The notes: generated by a model from the sequence alone, not told the origin. A DNA stretch of 6,737 nucleotides from Tannerella sp. (GCA_031263835.1 JAISEZ010000182.1:1-6737), one strand, 5' to 3'. Numbered from the stretch's first letter, positions 1 through 5,888 are shown. A program made the numbers and translations.

Positions 1-312
1 GGCGATTTCAAGGTCATCCTGCCCGACCGCGAGAAACTCTACACGCCGGAGATGCTCGGTTTCCCGCGCCTGTCCGAAGCCGGACTGTCCGGCGGCGACA
101 CCCCGGCCGACGCCGCCCGCAGCTTCGACGCCGTCCTGCACAACACGGCCACCGAAGCACAGCGCCTCTGTGTCGTCGCCAACGCCGCCTTTGCCATTCA
201 GGTAATCTGTCCGGAGAAGAAAATCGACGCCTGCATCGCCGAAGCCTCCGAATCGCTGGCCGGCGGCCGGGCGCTGGCCACACTGAAAAAGTTTCTGGAG
301 ATAAACGGATAA
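1..312 (+). CDS. trpD: Anthranilate phosphoribosyltransferase, C-terminal part (5' end outside window)
   Basis: The first base is in frame and the reading frame is open to a TAA at 310-312, giving the last 103 residues of a protein that usually has about 330. TrpD transfers the phosphoribosyl group of PRPP to anthranilate, the second step from chorismate to tryptophan, in the cytoplasm. The visible part is the C-terminal end of the alpha/beta domain. It shows a TPEMLGFPR segment, the conserved GGDTPADAA turn, the helix ATEAQRLCVVANAAFAIQ (the family's 'NAA' helix) and the closing ESLAGGRALATLKKFL helix. The PRPP- and anthranilate-binding motifs lie upstream and cannot be checked. No further trp gene follows; a 398-base repeat-rich gap and a convergent operon come next, so trpD ends its transcription unit here. 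The assignment rests on family resemblance read by eye; the related TrpD2/YbiB group is less likely given the close match to classical TrpD tails. Confidence 0.88.
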   Translation, partial: GDFKVILPDREKLYTPEMLGFPRLSEAGLSGGDTPADAARSFDAVLHNTATEAQRLCVVANAAFAIQVICPEKKIDACIAEASESLAGGRALATLKKFLEING

Positions 313-317
313 TATAA

Positions 318-353
318 ATCAGTAGTTAGTAGATAGTAGTTAGTAGTTAGTAG
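318..353. repeat. TAGTAGT low-complexity run just after trpD
   Basis: Beginning six bases after the trpD stop, the sequence is built almost only from AGTAGTT/AGTAG units (about five units over 36 bases). It contains no reading frame of note. Part of it, AATCAGTAGT at 317-326, recurs at 510-519 and in inverted form at 481-490, tying it to the repeats further downstream. Confidence 0.7.
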
Positions 354-381
354 AATGGATACATCAGTTTATATACAAAAT

Positions 382-412
382 CAACAGGCTCCGGCAGATG
401 CAGCGCCTGTTG
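382..412. repeat. 8-bp perfect inverted repeat
   Basis: CAACAGGC at 382-389 is the exact reverse complement of GCCTGTTG at 405-412, with a 15-base loop that itself contains GGCAGATGCAGC. It lies about 70 bases after the trpD stop. With no T-run following it is a poor intrinsic terminator, though it may shape the 3' end of the trpD transcript. Confidence 0.6.
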
Positions 413-459
413 CCGTATCCCTGTGTGGAGATATGCGGCTTTTCCGCCGGCTGCCCTGC

Positions 460-478
460 GGGCGAAAGCATTTCGCCC
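460..478. repeat. 8-bp perfect hairpin with 3-base loop
   Basis: GGGCGAAA (460-467) pairs fully with TTTCGCCC (471-478) across a GCA loop. A smaller GCGG/CCGC hairpin lies just upstream at 435-447. The pair resembles REP-like intergenic hairpins of Bacteroidales in general form; whether copies occur elsewhere in the genome cannot be seen from here. Confidence 0.65.
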
Positions 479-480
479 CT

Positions 481-519
481 ACTACTGATTCGCATTAATA
501 ATTTATGTAAATCAGTAGT
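481..519. repeat. 10-bp perfect inverted repeat around an AT-rich loop
   Basis: ACTACTGATT (481-490) is the exact reverse complement of AATCAGTAGT (510-519). The 19-base loop between them is AT-rich. A further direct copy of AATCAGTAGT lies at 317-326, so 317-490 is also bounded by inverted copies of the same ten bases. This could be the terminal repeat of a small non-autonomous element, or part of the TAGTAGT low-complexity tract. Confidence 0.65.
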
Positions 520-529
520 GAGTAAGTTA

Positions 530-703
530 GGCATTGTCAGAAAATAAACAGTACATTTCTAGATTGCTTCACTGCATTCGCAAGGACGGTCGACGCAGCG
601 ACGGCTGCCGGAAAACGAACGTTCGTCGACCCGTCCCTGCGAGGAGTTGCGAGGCACGAAGCAAAGCAGTCCAGAAATGTACTGTTTATTTCCGGACAGT
701 GCC
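530..703. repeat. 174-base imperfect palindrome (MITE- or REP-like element)
   Basis: The outer 39 bases of each side pair at 34 of 39 positions when one is reverse-complemented. They include a perfect 19-bp inverted repeat (542-560 with 673-691) containing AAACAGTACATTTCT. Further in, TCGCAAGGACG-GTCGACG on the left matches TCGCAGGGACGGGTCGACG read from the right. The middle holds the 12-base palindrome ACGAACGTTCGT (615-626). The inner arms carry a GATTGCTTC / GCGAGGAGTTGCGAGG vocabulary like that of dispersed bacterial intergenic palindromes. The element begins eight bases past the NUDIX stop, in a convergent region. It could be a mobile miniature element, a bidirectional terminator, or both. 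No convincing target-site duplication is visible. Confidence 0.85.
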
Positions 704-710
704 ATAGGCG

Positions 711-1250
711 CTAATGGATATTTGGGGATAATTTGCAGACACATGAAAATTCGTGTTCGAAATTGGGAGTGAACACACCCTTTCCGAGGTGCATTTCAAT
801 GTCCCGGAGCGGCCAGAATCGCCCGCCGTCCAGTTCGTCGGGGTGAGGATGGAGCGCCCCGTCGCAGGTTGTCGCGAATGTATTTACCAGTTCCTTTTCA
901 ATGGCGGATTCAAATACGTAGCGAGCGACGAAAACCGGCGTAAAGCGGACCAAACCCAGTTCTTCAAATGCCTCGCGCCGCAAAGCCGTTTCCACCGTCT
1001 CCCCGTAATCGACGTGCCCGCCAACGGCCGTGTCCCATTTCCCCGGCTGGACGTCCTTGTGCATCGGCCGTTTCTGCAAATACAGTTCCCCGGCCGGATT
1101 AAAAACGTGCAGGTGCACAACCGGATGAAGCGGTTTTGTGCCGCCGTGACATTCGCGGCGGGTGGCTTTGCCGATGACTTCGCCGGTTTCGTCCACCAGC
1201 GGAAACCATTCTTCGGCAGACAACGGGAAGGAAGGGTTATGCTCCGTCAT
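711..1250 (-). CDS. NUDIX hydrolase, YfcD/IPP-isomerase-like subgroup
   Basis: This 179-residue cytoplasmic protein has a complete Nudix box at residues 78-100: the pattern G-x5-E-x7-REUxEExGU is met as GHVDYGE, then RREAFEELGL. E93, E96 and E97 are the expected Mg-binding glutamates. Nudix enzymes hydrolyse nucleoside or other diphosphates linked to a moiety X. The N-terminal part (EEWFPLVDETGEVIGKATRR, then HPVVHLHVFN..ELYLQKR) resembles YfcD-like and isopentenyl-diphosphate isomerase-like proteins, so the substrate may not be a nucleotide; it cannot be read from sequence. ATG at 1248-1250 lies inside the end of topB, overlapping it by 14 bases, which suggests translational coupling in the typA-topB operon. 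The leader is A-rich without a clear Shine-Dalgarno, as is usual in this phylum. The stop is TAG at 711-713, eight bases before the large palindrome. Confidence 0.9.
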   Translation of the reverse strand: MTEHNPSFPLSAEEWFPLVDETGEVIGKATRRECHGGTKPLHPVVHLHVFNPAGELYLQKRPMHKDVQPGKWDTAVGGHVDYGETVETALRREAFEELGLVRFTPVFVARYVFESAIEKELVNTFATTCDGALHPHPDELDGGRFWPLRDIEMHLGKGVFTPNFEHEFSCVCKLSPNIH

Positions 1251-3348
1251 GCGATGCTTTTTTTACAAGCCTGGACAGTTCGCCGTCGGTCAGGTTTTTT
1301 CCGTAAGTCTCATACGGCAGCCGGAAGGTGCATCCGCTTTTGTAGCCGGCGCATCCGTAGGCTGTATGGCCGCGAAGGAGGATGCCTCCGCATCGCGGAC
1401 ACACGGGCGGCGCTGGGGTCGAAAGCGATTTGGCCGGGCGGGCGGATGATTTCCGTACGGTTTTCTCCGTTTTCTTTTCCGTATTTCCGGCAGCGTCCGC
1501 TTTTTTCCGCTCTCCGGACGGACGCGCCGGCGCTTCCTCGATGACGATGCTGCGAGTGGACGTGTCGGAACATACTTCCTGCACAATCCGCCCGACCAGC
1601 TGTTTCAGTTCATCCAGAAATACGCCCGCTTCATACGCCCCCTTTTCGATTTGCCGGAGTTTCTTCTCCCACTGTCCGGTCAGTTCGGCGCTTTTCAGCA
1701 GTTCGTCGCGGATGACGCCAATCAGGTCAACGCCGGTCGGCGTGGCATACAGGTTCTTCTTTTCCTTGCGGATGTAATTGCGCTTGAACAGCGTTTCGAT
1801 GATGGCGGCGCGGGTGGACGGGCGTCCGATGCCGTTTTCCTTCAGCGCGTCGCGCAGCTCGTCGTCGTCCACCAGTTTGCCGGCCGTCTCCATGGCGCGA
1901 AGGAGCGTCGCTTCGGTGTACGGTTTGGGCGGTGTCGTCCACTTCTCGGCGAAATCGGGCTGATGCGGCCCGTGTTCTCCCTTTACAAATTCCGGCAAAA
2001 TGACGGTTTCTTCCGCCTGTCCTTTGTCCGCCGAATCTTTCGCTTCCTTCGCCTCCTTTGCTTCCTTTTCGAAGACGACCCGCCAGCCGGGTTTCAGAAT
2101 CTGCCTGCCGGTCGCCTTGAAGCCGACGTCTTCCACTTCGCCCAGTACGGTGGTCGTCGATATTTCGCAGTCGGGATAAAAAACGGCAATGAAGCGGCGC
2201 GCGACCAAATCATACACTTTCTGTTCACTGTCGGAGAGGGTTCGCACCGGCATGCCGGTCGGGATGATGGCGTGGTGGTCGGTCACTTTGCCGTTGTCAA
2301 ACACTTTCCTGCTTTTCGGGATTTTACCGGCCAGCAGGGGGGCCGTCAGCGGGGCGTATGCGGTCAGCCCCTTCAGCGTCTGCGGAATTTTGGGGTAGAT
2401 GTCGTCGCTCAGGAAGGTGGTGTCCACACGCGGGTAGGTGGTCAGCTTCTTTTCATAGAGCGACTGGATGTATTTGAGCGTGTCCTCGGCGGAGAAAGCG
2501 AATTTTTTATTGCATTCCACCTGCAGCGACGTCAGGTCGAACAGACGGGGCGGCGCTTCCCGGCCCTTCTTCGTCGTGATGCCGGTCACGGTGAATTCCT
2601 TTCCCGTGACCTGCTGCAGCAGGGCTTCGCCTTCTTCTTTTTTGGAGAATTTCCCCTGCGCGGCCGAAAACGTGGTCTGCCGGTAAACCGTTTTCAATTC
2701 CCAGTAAGGTTCCGGCTTGAACTGTTCGATTTCCCGCTGGCGGTTGACAATCAGCGCAAGGGTAGGCGTCTGCACCCGGCCGATGGAAAGCACCTGTCTG
2801 TTTTGTCCGTAGCGGAGCGTGTAGAGACGGGTGGCGTTCATGCCCAGCAGCCAGTCGCCGATGGCGCGGGAAAGTCCGGCCTCGTACAGGGACTTGAATT
2901 CGACCGCTTCCTTCAGGTTCCGGAAACCTTCGCGAATGGAATCCTCCGTCAGCGAAGAAATCCACAGCCGGTAAACGGGACAGCGGCAACCGGCCTTCTG
3001 CAATACCCACCGCTGAATCAGTTCGCCCTCCTGCCCGGCATCGCCGCAGTTAATCACGGTCTCCGCTCCCTGAATCAGTTTTTCGAGGATGCGGAACTGC
3101 TTTTCATACGCTTCATTCGACAGCAGCTTGATACCGAAACGGGGCGGAATCATCGGGAGCGAATGCAGGCGCCACGTTTTCCAGTCCGGGGTGTAGTCGT
3201 GCGGCTCCTTGAGCGTACAGAGATGACCGAACGTCCAGGAAACCTGATACCCGTTTCCTTCGAGGTACCCGTCCTTCCGGGTTTTCGCACCGAGGACGTC
3301 CGCTATTTCACGCGCCACACTGGGCTTTTCGGCAATACAAACTTTCAA
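1237..3348 (-). CDS. topB: DNA topoisomerase III (type IA)
   Basis: This 703-residue type IA topoisomerase cuts one DNA strand through a tyrosyl linkage, passes the other strand and reseals; topoisomerase III mainly decatenates and resolves recombination or replication intermediates. The Toprim domain starts at once (AEKPSVAREIADVLG, residues 6-20) and has its acidic motif at 102-109 (GDAGQEGE; the more usual form is DAGREGE). The DNA-gate region includes SIGRVQTPTLALIV (188-201). The catalytic tyrosine is Y305 in TTYPRVDT. GIGRPSTRA (507-515) is the usual C-terminal landmark. A single zinc-ribbon-like motif has C650, C653, C666 and C673. Residues 427-438 form a short Lys/Glu/Ala insert. The best start is TTG at 3346-3348, giving the family-typical start (M)KVCIAEKPS; no in-frame ATG exists between it and the typA stop, 42 bases away. 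The gap holds no obvious terminator, so it is probably co-transcribed with typA. Confidence 0.95.
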   Translation of the reverse strand: MKVCIAEKPSVAREIADVLGAKTRKDGYLEGNGYQVSWTFGHLCTLKEPHDYTPDWKTWRLHSLPMIPPRFGIKLLSNEAYEKQFRILEKLIQGAETVINCGDAGQEGELIQRWVLQKAGCRCPVYRLWISSLTEDSIREGFRNLKEAVEFKSLYEAGLSRAIGDWLLGMNATRLYTLRYGQNRQVLSIGRVQTPTLALIVNRQREIEQFKPEPYWELKTVYRQTTFSAAQGKFSKKEEGEALLQQVTGKEFTVTGITTKKGREAPPRLFDLTSLQVECNKKFAFSAEDTLKYIQSLYEKKLTTYPRVDTTFLSDDIYPKIPQTLKGLTAYAPLTAPLLAGKIPKSRKVFDNGKVTDHHAIIPTGMPVRTLSDSEQKVYDLVARRFIAVFYPDCEISTTTVLGEVEDVGFKATGRQILKPGWRVVFEKEAKEAKEAKDSADKGQAEETVILPEFVKGEHGPHQPDFAEKWTTPPKPYTEATLLRAMETAGKLVDDDELRDALKENGIGRPSTRAAIIETLFKRNYIRKEKKNLYATPTGVDLIGVIRDELLKSAELTGQWEKKLRQIEKGAYEAGVFLDELKQLVGRIVQEVCSDTSTRSIVIEEAPARPSGERKKADAAGNTEKKTEKTVRKSSARPAKSLSTPAPPVCPRCGGILLRGHTAYGCAGYKSGCTFRLPYETYGKNLTDGELSRLVKKASHDGA
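2035..2070 (-). repeat. 9-base tandem repeat inside topB encoding a K/E/A run
   Basis: Residues 427-438 of TopB read EKEAKEAKEAKD. The DNA is about three 9-base units of the AARGARGCN type, with synonymous differences between copies. The stretch falls between the end of the DNA-gate region and the SADKGQAEE linker, so it is probably a surface loop of variable length. Its position suggests slippage-driven expansion; an effect on activity is unlikely but untested. Confidence 0.6.
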
Positions 3349-3390
3349 AATTCCAACTGTTTGCTGTAAAGGGAAGGCCTGGCCATCCGC

Positions 3391-5199
3391 TTAATTTTCC
3401 ACCAGCTTGCTCTGTCTTTTCCGTTCCGTTTCGTCGAGGAGAATCTTCCGCATCCGCATGGAGGCCGGCGTTATTTCCACGTATTCATCTATCTTGATGT
3501 ATTCGAGAGCGTCTTCGAGACTGAAAATCACGGGCGGAGCCAGGGCAATTTTTTCGTCCGAACCGGATGCCCGCATGTTGGTCAGTTTCTTCGATTTGGT
3601 CACATTCACCACCAAATCGCCTTCCTTGGTATGTTCGCCAACGACCTGCCCGGCATAGACGTCTTCACCCGGAGCGATGAAAAACCGTCCGCGCGACTGC
3701 AGGTTGTTCAGTGCATAGGCAAACGCATTACCCGTTTCCATGGCGATGATGGAGCCGTTCTGACGGCGTTCGATGGTCCCCTTCCAGGGCTGAAACTCCA
3801 GAAAACGGTGGGCGGTAATGGCTTCGCCGGCCGAAAGCGTCAACAGGATATTGTTCAGACCGATAATTCCGCGCGAAGGAATGGTAAACTCAAGGAAAAT
3901 GCGGCCGTTTTTATTCTCCATCTGCAACATTTCGCCTTTGCGTTTCGTCACCGCGTCGATGGCGCGACTGGCGACCTCTTCCGGCAGGTTGACGGTCAAC
4001 TGCTCGACCGGTTCGCATTTCTGTCCGTCGATTTCCTTGATAATCACCTGCGGCTGTCCCACCTGCAGTTCGTAGCCTTCGCGCCGCATGGTTTCAATCA
4101 GCACCGACAAATGCAGTACGCCGCGGCCGTAAACAAGCCAGGAATCCGCCGAGTCCGTCGCCTCCAGGCGCAGGGCGAGGTTCTTGTCCAGTTCCCGGAG
4201 AAGCCGTTCGTAGAGATGGCGGGAGGTGACGTATTTCCCTTCTTTTCCGAAAAAAGGAGAATTGTTGATGGTAAAAAGCATCGACATGGTAGGCTCGTCG
4301 ATGGCGATGGTGGGCAGCGGCTCCGGCGTCTGGAGGTCGGTCACGGTTTCTCCGATTTCAAAGCCTTCCACGCCGATTATGGCGCAGATGTCTCCCGATT
4401 TGACGGACGTTGCTTTGGCGCGTCCCAGCCCTTCAAAAATGTCGATTTCTTTGATTCTCGATTTCACCTGCGAGCCGTCGCGTTTACAGAGCATGATGTC
4501 CTGTCCTTCCCTCAGTTCGCCCCGGTGTACGCGCCCCACGGCGATACGCCCCACGTACTGCGAATAGTCGAGCGAGGTAATCAGCATCTGGGAAGGCCCT
4601 TCGAGCGTAGCCGGTTCGGGGATGTGTTCGATGATACCGTCCAGCAGGGAATAGATGTCTTCGGCGGGCTGATTCCAGTCCGTTGACATCCAGCCCTGCT
4701 TGGCCGAACCGAAATAGGTCGGGAAATCCAGCTGTTCCTCCGTCGCATCCAGGCTGAACATCAGGTCGAACACCATCTCCTGCACCTCGGAGGGACGGCA
4801 GTTGGGCTTGTCAACCTTGTTGATGACGACAATGGGTTTCAGTCCCAGCGCAATCGCTTTCTGCAGCACGAAACGGGTCTGGGGCATCGGCCCCTCGAAG
4901 GCGTCGACCAGCAGCAGACAGCCGTCCGCCATGTTCAGCACGCGCTCCACCTCGCCGCCAAAATCGGCATGTCCCGGCGTATCAATGATGTTGATTTTAT
5001 ACTCCCGGTAACGGATAGATACGTTCTTGGCCAGAATCGTGATGCCGCGTTCGCGTTCCAAATCGTTGCTGTCAAGAAACTGGTCTAAATCGGCCTGTCC
5101 CTCACGGAACAGCTTGCCGGCCAATAACATTTTGTCTACCAGGGTTGTCTTGCCGTGGTCCACATGCGCAATAATAGCGATATTTCTTATTTTCTGCAT
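3391..5199 (-). CDS. typA: Ribosome-associated GTPase TypA/BipA
   Basis: This 602-residue translational GTPase of the EF-G/LepA class binds the ribosome and is linked in other bacteria to 50S assembly, stress and low-temperature growth. All G motifs are present, counted from the chosen start: G1 AHVDHGKTT (11-19), G2 RGITI (51-55), G3 DTPGH (73-77), G4 NKVD (127-130) and G5 SAK (165-167). An EF-Tu-like domain II follows ([14 protein letters not shown]), then the EF-G-like domains and the TypA-specific C-terminal domain. The ATG at 5197-5199 gives [17 protein letters not shown], the normal family start. An in-frame ATG at 5235 would add 12 residues (MRTFASEISTLK), but lies upstream of the promoter -7 box, so a transcript from that promoter could not include it. 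It is the first gene of the typA-topB-NUDIX unit and diverges from rpsO. Length and motifs are normal. Confidence 0.97.
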   Translation of the reverse strand: MQKIRNIAIIAHVDHGKTTLVDKMLLAGKLFREGQADLDQFLDSNDLERERGITILAKNVSIRYREYKINIIDTPGHADFGGEVERVLNMADGCLLLVDAFEGPMPQTRFVLQKAIALGLKPIVVINKVDKPNCRPSEVQEMVFDLMFSLDATEEQLDFPTYFGSAKQGWMSTDWNQPAEDIYSLLDGIIEHIPEPATLEGPSQMLITSLDYSQYVGRIAVGRVHRGELREGQDIMLCKRDGSQVKSRIKEIDIFEGLGRAKATSVKSGDICAIIGVEGFEIGETVTDLQTPEPLPTIAIDEPTMSMLFTINNSPFFGKEGKYVTSRHLYERLLRELDKNLALRLEATDSADSWLVYGRGVLHLSVLIETMRREGYELQVGQPQVIIKEIDGQKCEPVEQLTVNLPEEVASRAIDAVTKRKGEMLQMENKNGRIFLEFTIPSRGIIGLNNILLTLSAGEAITAHRFLEFQPWKGTIERRQNGSIIAMETGNAFAYALNNLQSRGRFFIAPGEDVYAGQVVGEHTKEGDLVVNVTKSKKLTNMRASGSDEKIALAPPVIFSLEDALEYIKIDEYVEITPASMRMRKILLDETERKRQSKLVEN

Positions 5200-5222
5200 T
5201 TTTAGTGTTGATATTTCGGACG

Positions 5223-5230
5223 CAAAAGTA
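5223..5230 (-). promoter_or_regulatory. Bacteroidetes-type -7 box for typA
   Basis: On the minus strand the sequence reads TACTTTTG, matching TAnnTTTG, and ends 23 bases before the typA ATG at 5199. Transcription starting some seven bases downstream would give a leader of only about 15-20 bases. The -33 region is T-rich but lacks a clean TTTG. This placement is the main reason for rejecting the upstream ATG at 5235. Confidence 0.65.
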
Positions 5231-5273
5231 CGCATAAATTATCAACGCTCATAAAAAAACGTTCGAAAGCGAC

Positions 5274-5302
5274 GGCGCATTCAAAAAAAACGCCTACCTT
5301 TG
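5274..5302 (+). promoter_or_regulatory. Promoter of rpsO
   Basis: TACCTTTG at 5295-5302 is a perfect TAnnTTTG -7 box. It is preceded by GGCG, a C-ATTCAAAAA run and CGCC, and followed by TCGCC. This layout recurs upstream of tRNA-Phe with the same 21-base distance from GGCG to the -7 box. No TTTG -33 box is visible here: the matching position reads GACG. The leader to the rpsO ATG would be about 35-40 AT-rich bases. Confidence 0.75.
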
Positions 5303-5346
5303 TCGCCACTTAAATAATATGGTATTAATTTATTACAAGTAAGAGC

Positions 5347-5616
5347 ATGTATTTGGATTCAGCAAAAAAAGAAGAGATTTTCTCGAAATACGGGAAATCA
5401 AAGACAGACACGGGTTCCGCGGAAAGTCAGATTGCATTATTTACCTACCGTATCAGTCACCTGACCGAACATCTGAAGGTGAATAAAAAAGACTACGGCA
5501 CCGAACGCGCGTTGAAGATGCTGGTAGGTAAACGCCGCCGTCTGTTGGATTACCTGGTGAAAGTGAATATCGAAAGATATCGCGCTATCATCAAGGAATT
5601 GAACATCAGAAAGTAA
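5347..5616 (+). CDS. rpsO: 30S ribosomal protein S15
   Basis: This 89-residue protein has the normal S15 length. S15 is a primary binder of the central domain of 16S rRNA, directs platform assembly and forms a bridge to the large subunit. The diagnostic segments are DTGSAESQIA (21-30), the HLTEHLKVNKKDYGTERAL stretch (38-56) and KRRRLLDYL (62-70), followed by the basic end RYRAIIKELNIRK. The ATG at 5347 has a weak purine leader (AAGTAAGAGC) instead of a strong Shine-Dalgarno. The gene is a single-gene unit: its own promoter lies at 5274-5302 and a strong terminator follows 29 bases after the stop. In E. coli S15 represses its own translation through a leader pseudoknot; I cannot show a matching structure in this short AT-rich leader. 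Confidence 0.97.
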   Translation: MYLDSAKKEEIFSKYGKSKTDTGSAESQIALFTYRISHLTEHLKVNKKDYGTERALKMLVGKRRRLLDYLVKVNIERYRAIIKELNIRK

Positions 5617-5645
5617 AAAATTGCATTTTTCATTGTACACAAGTG

Positions 5646-5684
5646 AAAAGGCGGCTTTCGTTCAAAACGGGAGTTGCCTTTTTT
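5646..5684 (+). terminator. Intrinsic terminator of rpsO
   Basis: AAAAGGCGGCT pairs with AGTTGCCTTTT (two G-U pairs), and the stem continues inwards with TTCGTT against AACGGG around a small CAAA loop. Six T residues follow the GCC. The stem begins 29 bases after the rpsO stop. The outer stem sequence is nearly the same as that of the tRNA-Phe terminator. Confidence 0.88.
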
Positions 5685-5723
5685 ACGTTCATACATCCCC
5701 GCACGAAAATTGATGGCGGAAAG

Positions 5724-5755
5724 TTTGGCGGATTCAAAAAGACGCCGTACCTTTG
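5724..5755 (+). promoter_or_regulatory. Promoter of tRNA-Phe with both -33 and -7 boxes
   Basis: TTTG at 5724-5727 and TACCTTTG at 5748-5755 are separated by exactly 20 bases, a full match to the Bacteroidetes primary-sigma consensus TTTG-N19-21-TAnnTTTG. The spacer reads GGCG, GATTCAAAAAGA, CGCC, and the -7 box is followed by CCGCC, as at rpsO. The -7 box lies 19 bases before the tRNA 5' end, so the 5' leader should be short. Confidence 0.88.
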
Positions 5756-5774
5756 CCGCCGTTAAAAAAGGAAA

Positions 5775-5847
5775 GGTACCATAGCTCAGTTGGTAGAGCA
5801 AAGGACTGAAAATCCTTGTGTCCCCGGTTCGATTCCTGGTGGTACCA
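5775..5847 (+). tRNA. tRNA-Phe (anticodon GAA)
   Basis: The 73-base cloverleaf has a 7-bp acceptor stem (GGTACCA with TGGTACC), a D arm GCTC-AGTTGGTA-GAGC, an anticodon arm AAGGA-CTGAAAA-TCCTT, a five-base variable loop GTGTC and a T arm CCCGG-TTCGATT-CCTGG, ending in discriminator A. The anticodon GAA at 5808-5810 decodes UUC/UUU. Two details stand out. The T stem has a central C.T mismatch (C51 with T63). The acceptor arms contain GGTACC, itself a palindrome, so the two arms could also pair with themselves or with another molecule. The 3' CCA is not encoded (CACA follows), so it must be added after transcription. The gene is a single-tRNA unit with its own promoter and terminator. Confidence 0.96.
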
Positions 5848-5853
5848 CACGAA

Positions 5854-5888
5854 AAAAGGCAGCTACAAAAAAACAGTAGTTGCCTTTT
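5854..5888 (+). terminator. Intrinsic terminator of tRNA-Phe
   Basis: AAAAGGCAGCTAC pairs with GTAGTTGCCTTTT over 13 positions with one G-U pair, around an A-rich nine-base loop, and ends in TTTTCT. It begins seven bases after the discriminator base. The A-run/T-run ends make it usable in either direction, but no minus-strand unit ends here. Confidence 0.88.

Larger units (their letters stand above)
313..710. other. Gene-free convergent intergenic stretch rich in inverted repeats
   Basis: This 398-base stretch lies between the trpD stop and the NUDIX stop, so two transcription units converge on it. I find no credible gene. It holds a TAGTAGT-type low-complexity run (about 318-353), a GC-rich cluster of short hairpins (382-478), three copies of AATCAGTAGT (two direct, one inverted) and a 174-base imperfect palindrome (530-703). 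No hairpin has the trailing T-run of a classical intrinsic terminator for trpD. The large palindrome could end transcription from both sides, but that is inference. Confidence 0.8.

Noticed and set aside
382..478. Intrinsic terminator for trpD
   Set aside because: The hairpins at 382-412 and 460-478 are sound, but none is followed by a T-run, so I listed them only as inverted repeats.
559..744. 61-codon minus-strand frame over the large palindrome
   Set aside because: It is mostly palindrome sequence and overlaps the NUDIX 3' end in another frame; nothing supports translation.
753..1544. 263-codon plus-strand frame opposite the NUDIX gene and the topB end
   Set aside because: It spans the opposite strand of two recognised genes and matches no protein pattern; its C-terminal part is mostly Arg and Phe.
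1651..3369. 572-codon open frame on the plus strand, opposite topB
   Set aside because: It lies wholly across topB, which has all the family motifs. The translation is rich in Phe, Arg, Gln and Gly with no domain pattern, as expected for the complement of a GC-rich gene with strong codon bias.
3631..4686. 351-codon open frame on the plus strand, opposite typA
   Set aside because: Antisense shadow of the well-conserved typA; composition is odd and no motif is seen.
5303..5346. S15 autoregulatory leader or riboswitch before rpsO
   Set aside because: The leader is short and AT-rich, and I could not find a convincing pseudoknot or three-way junction in it.
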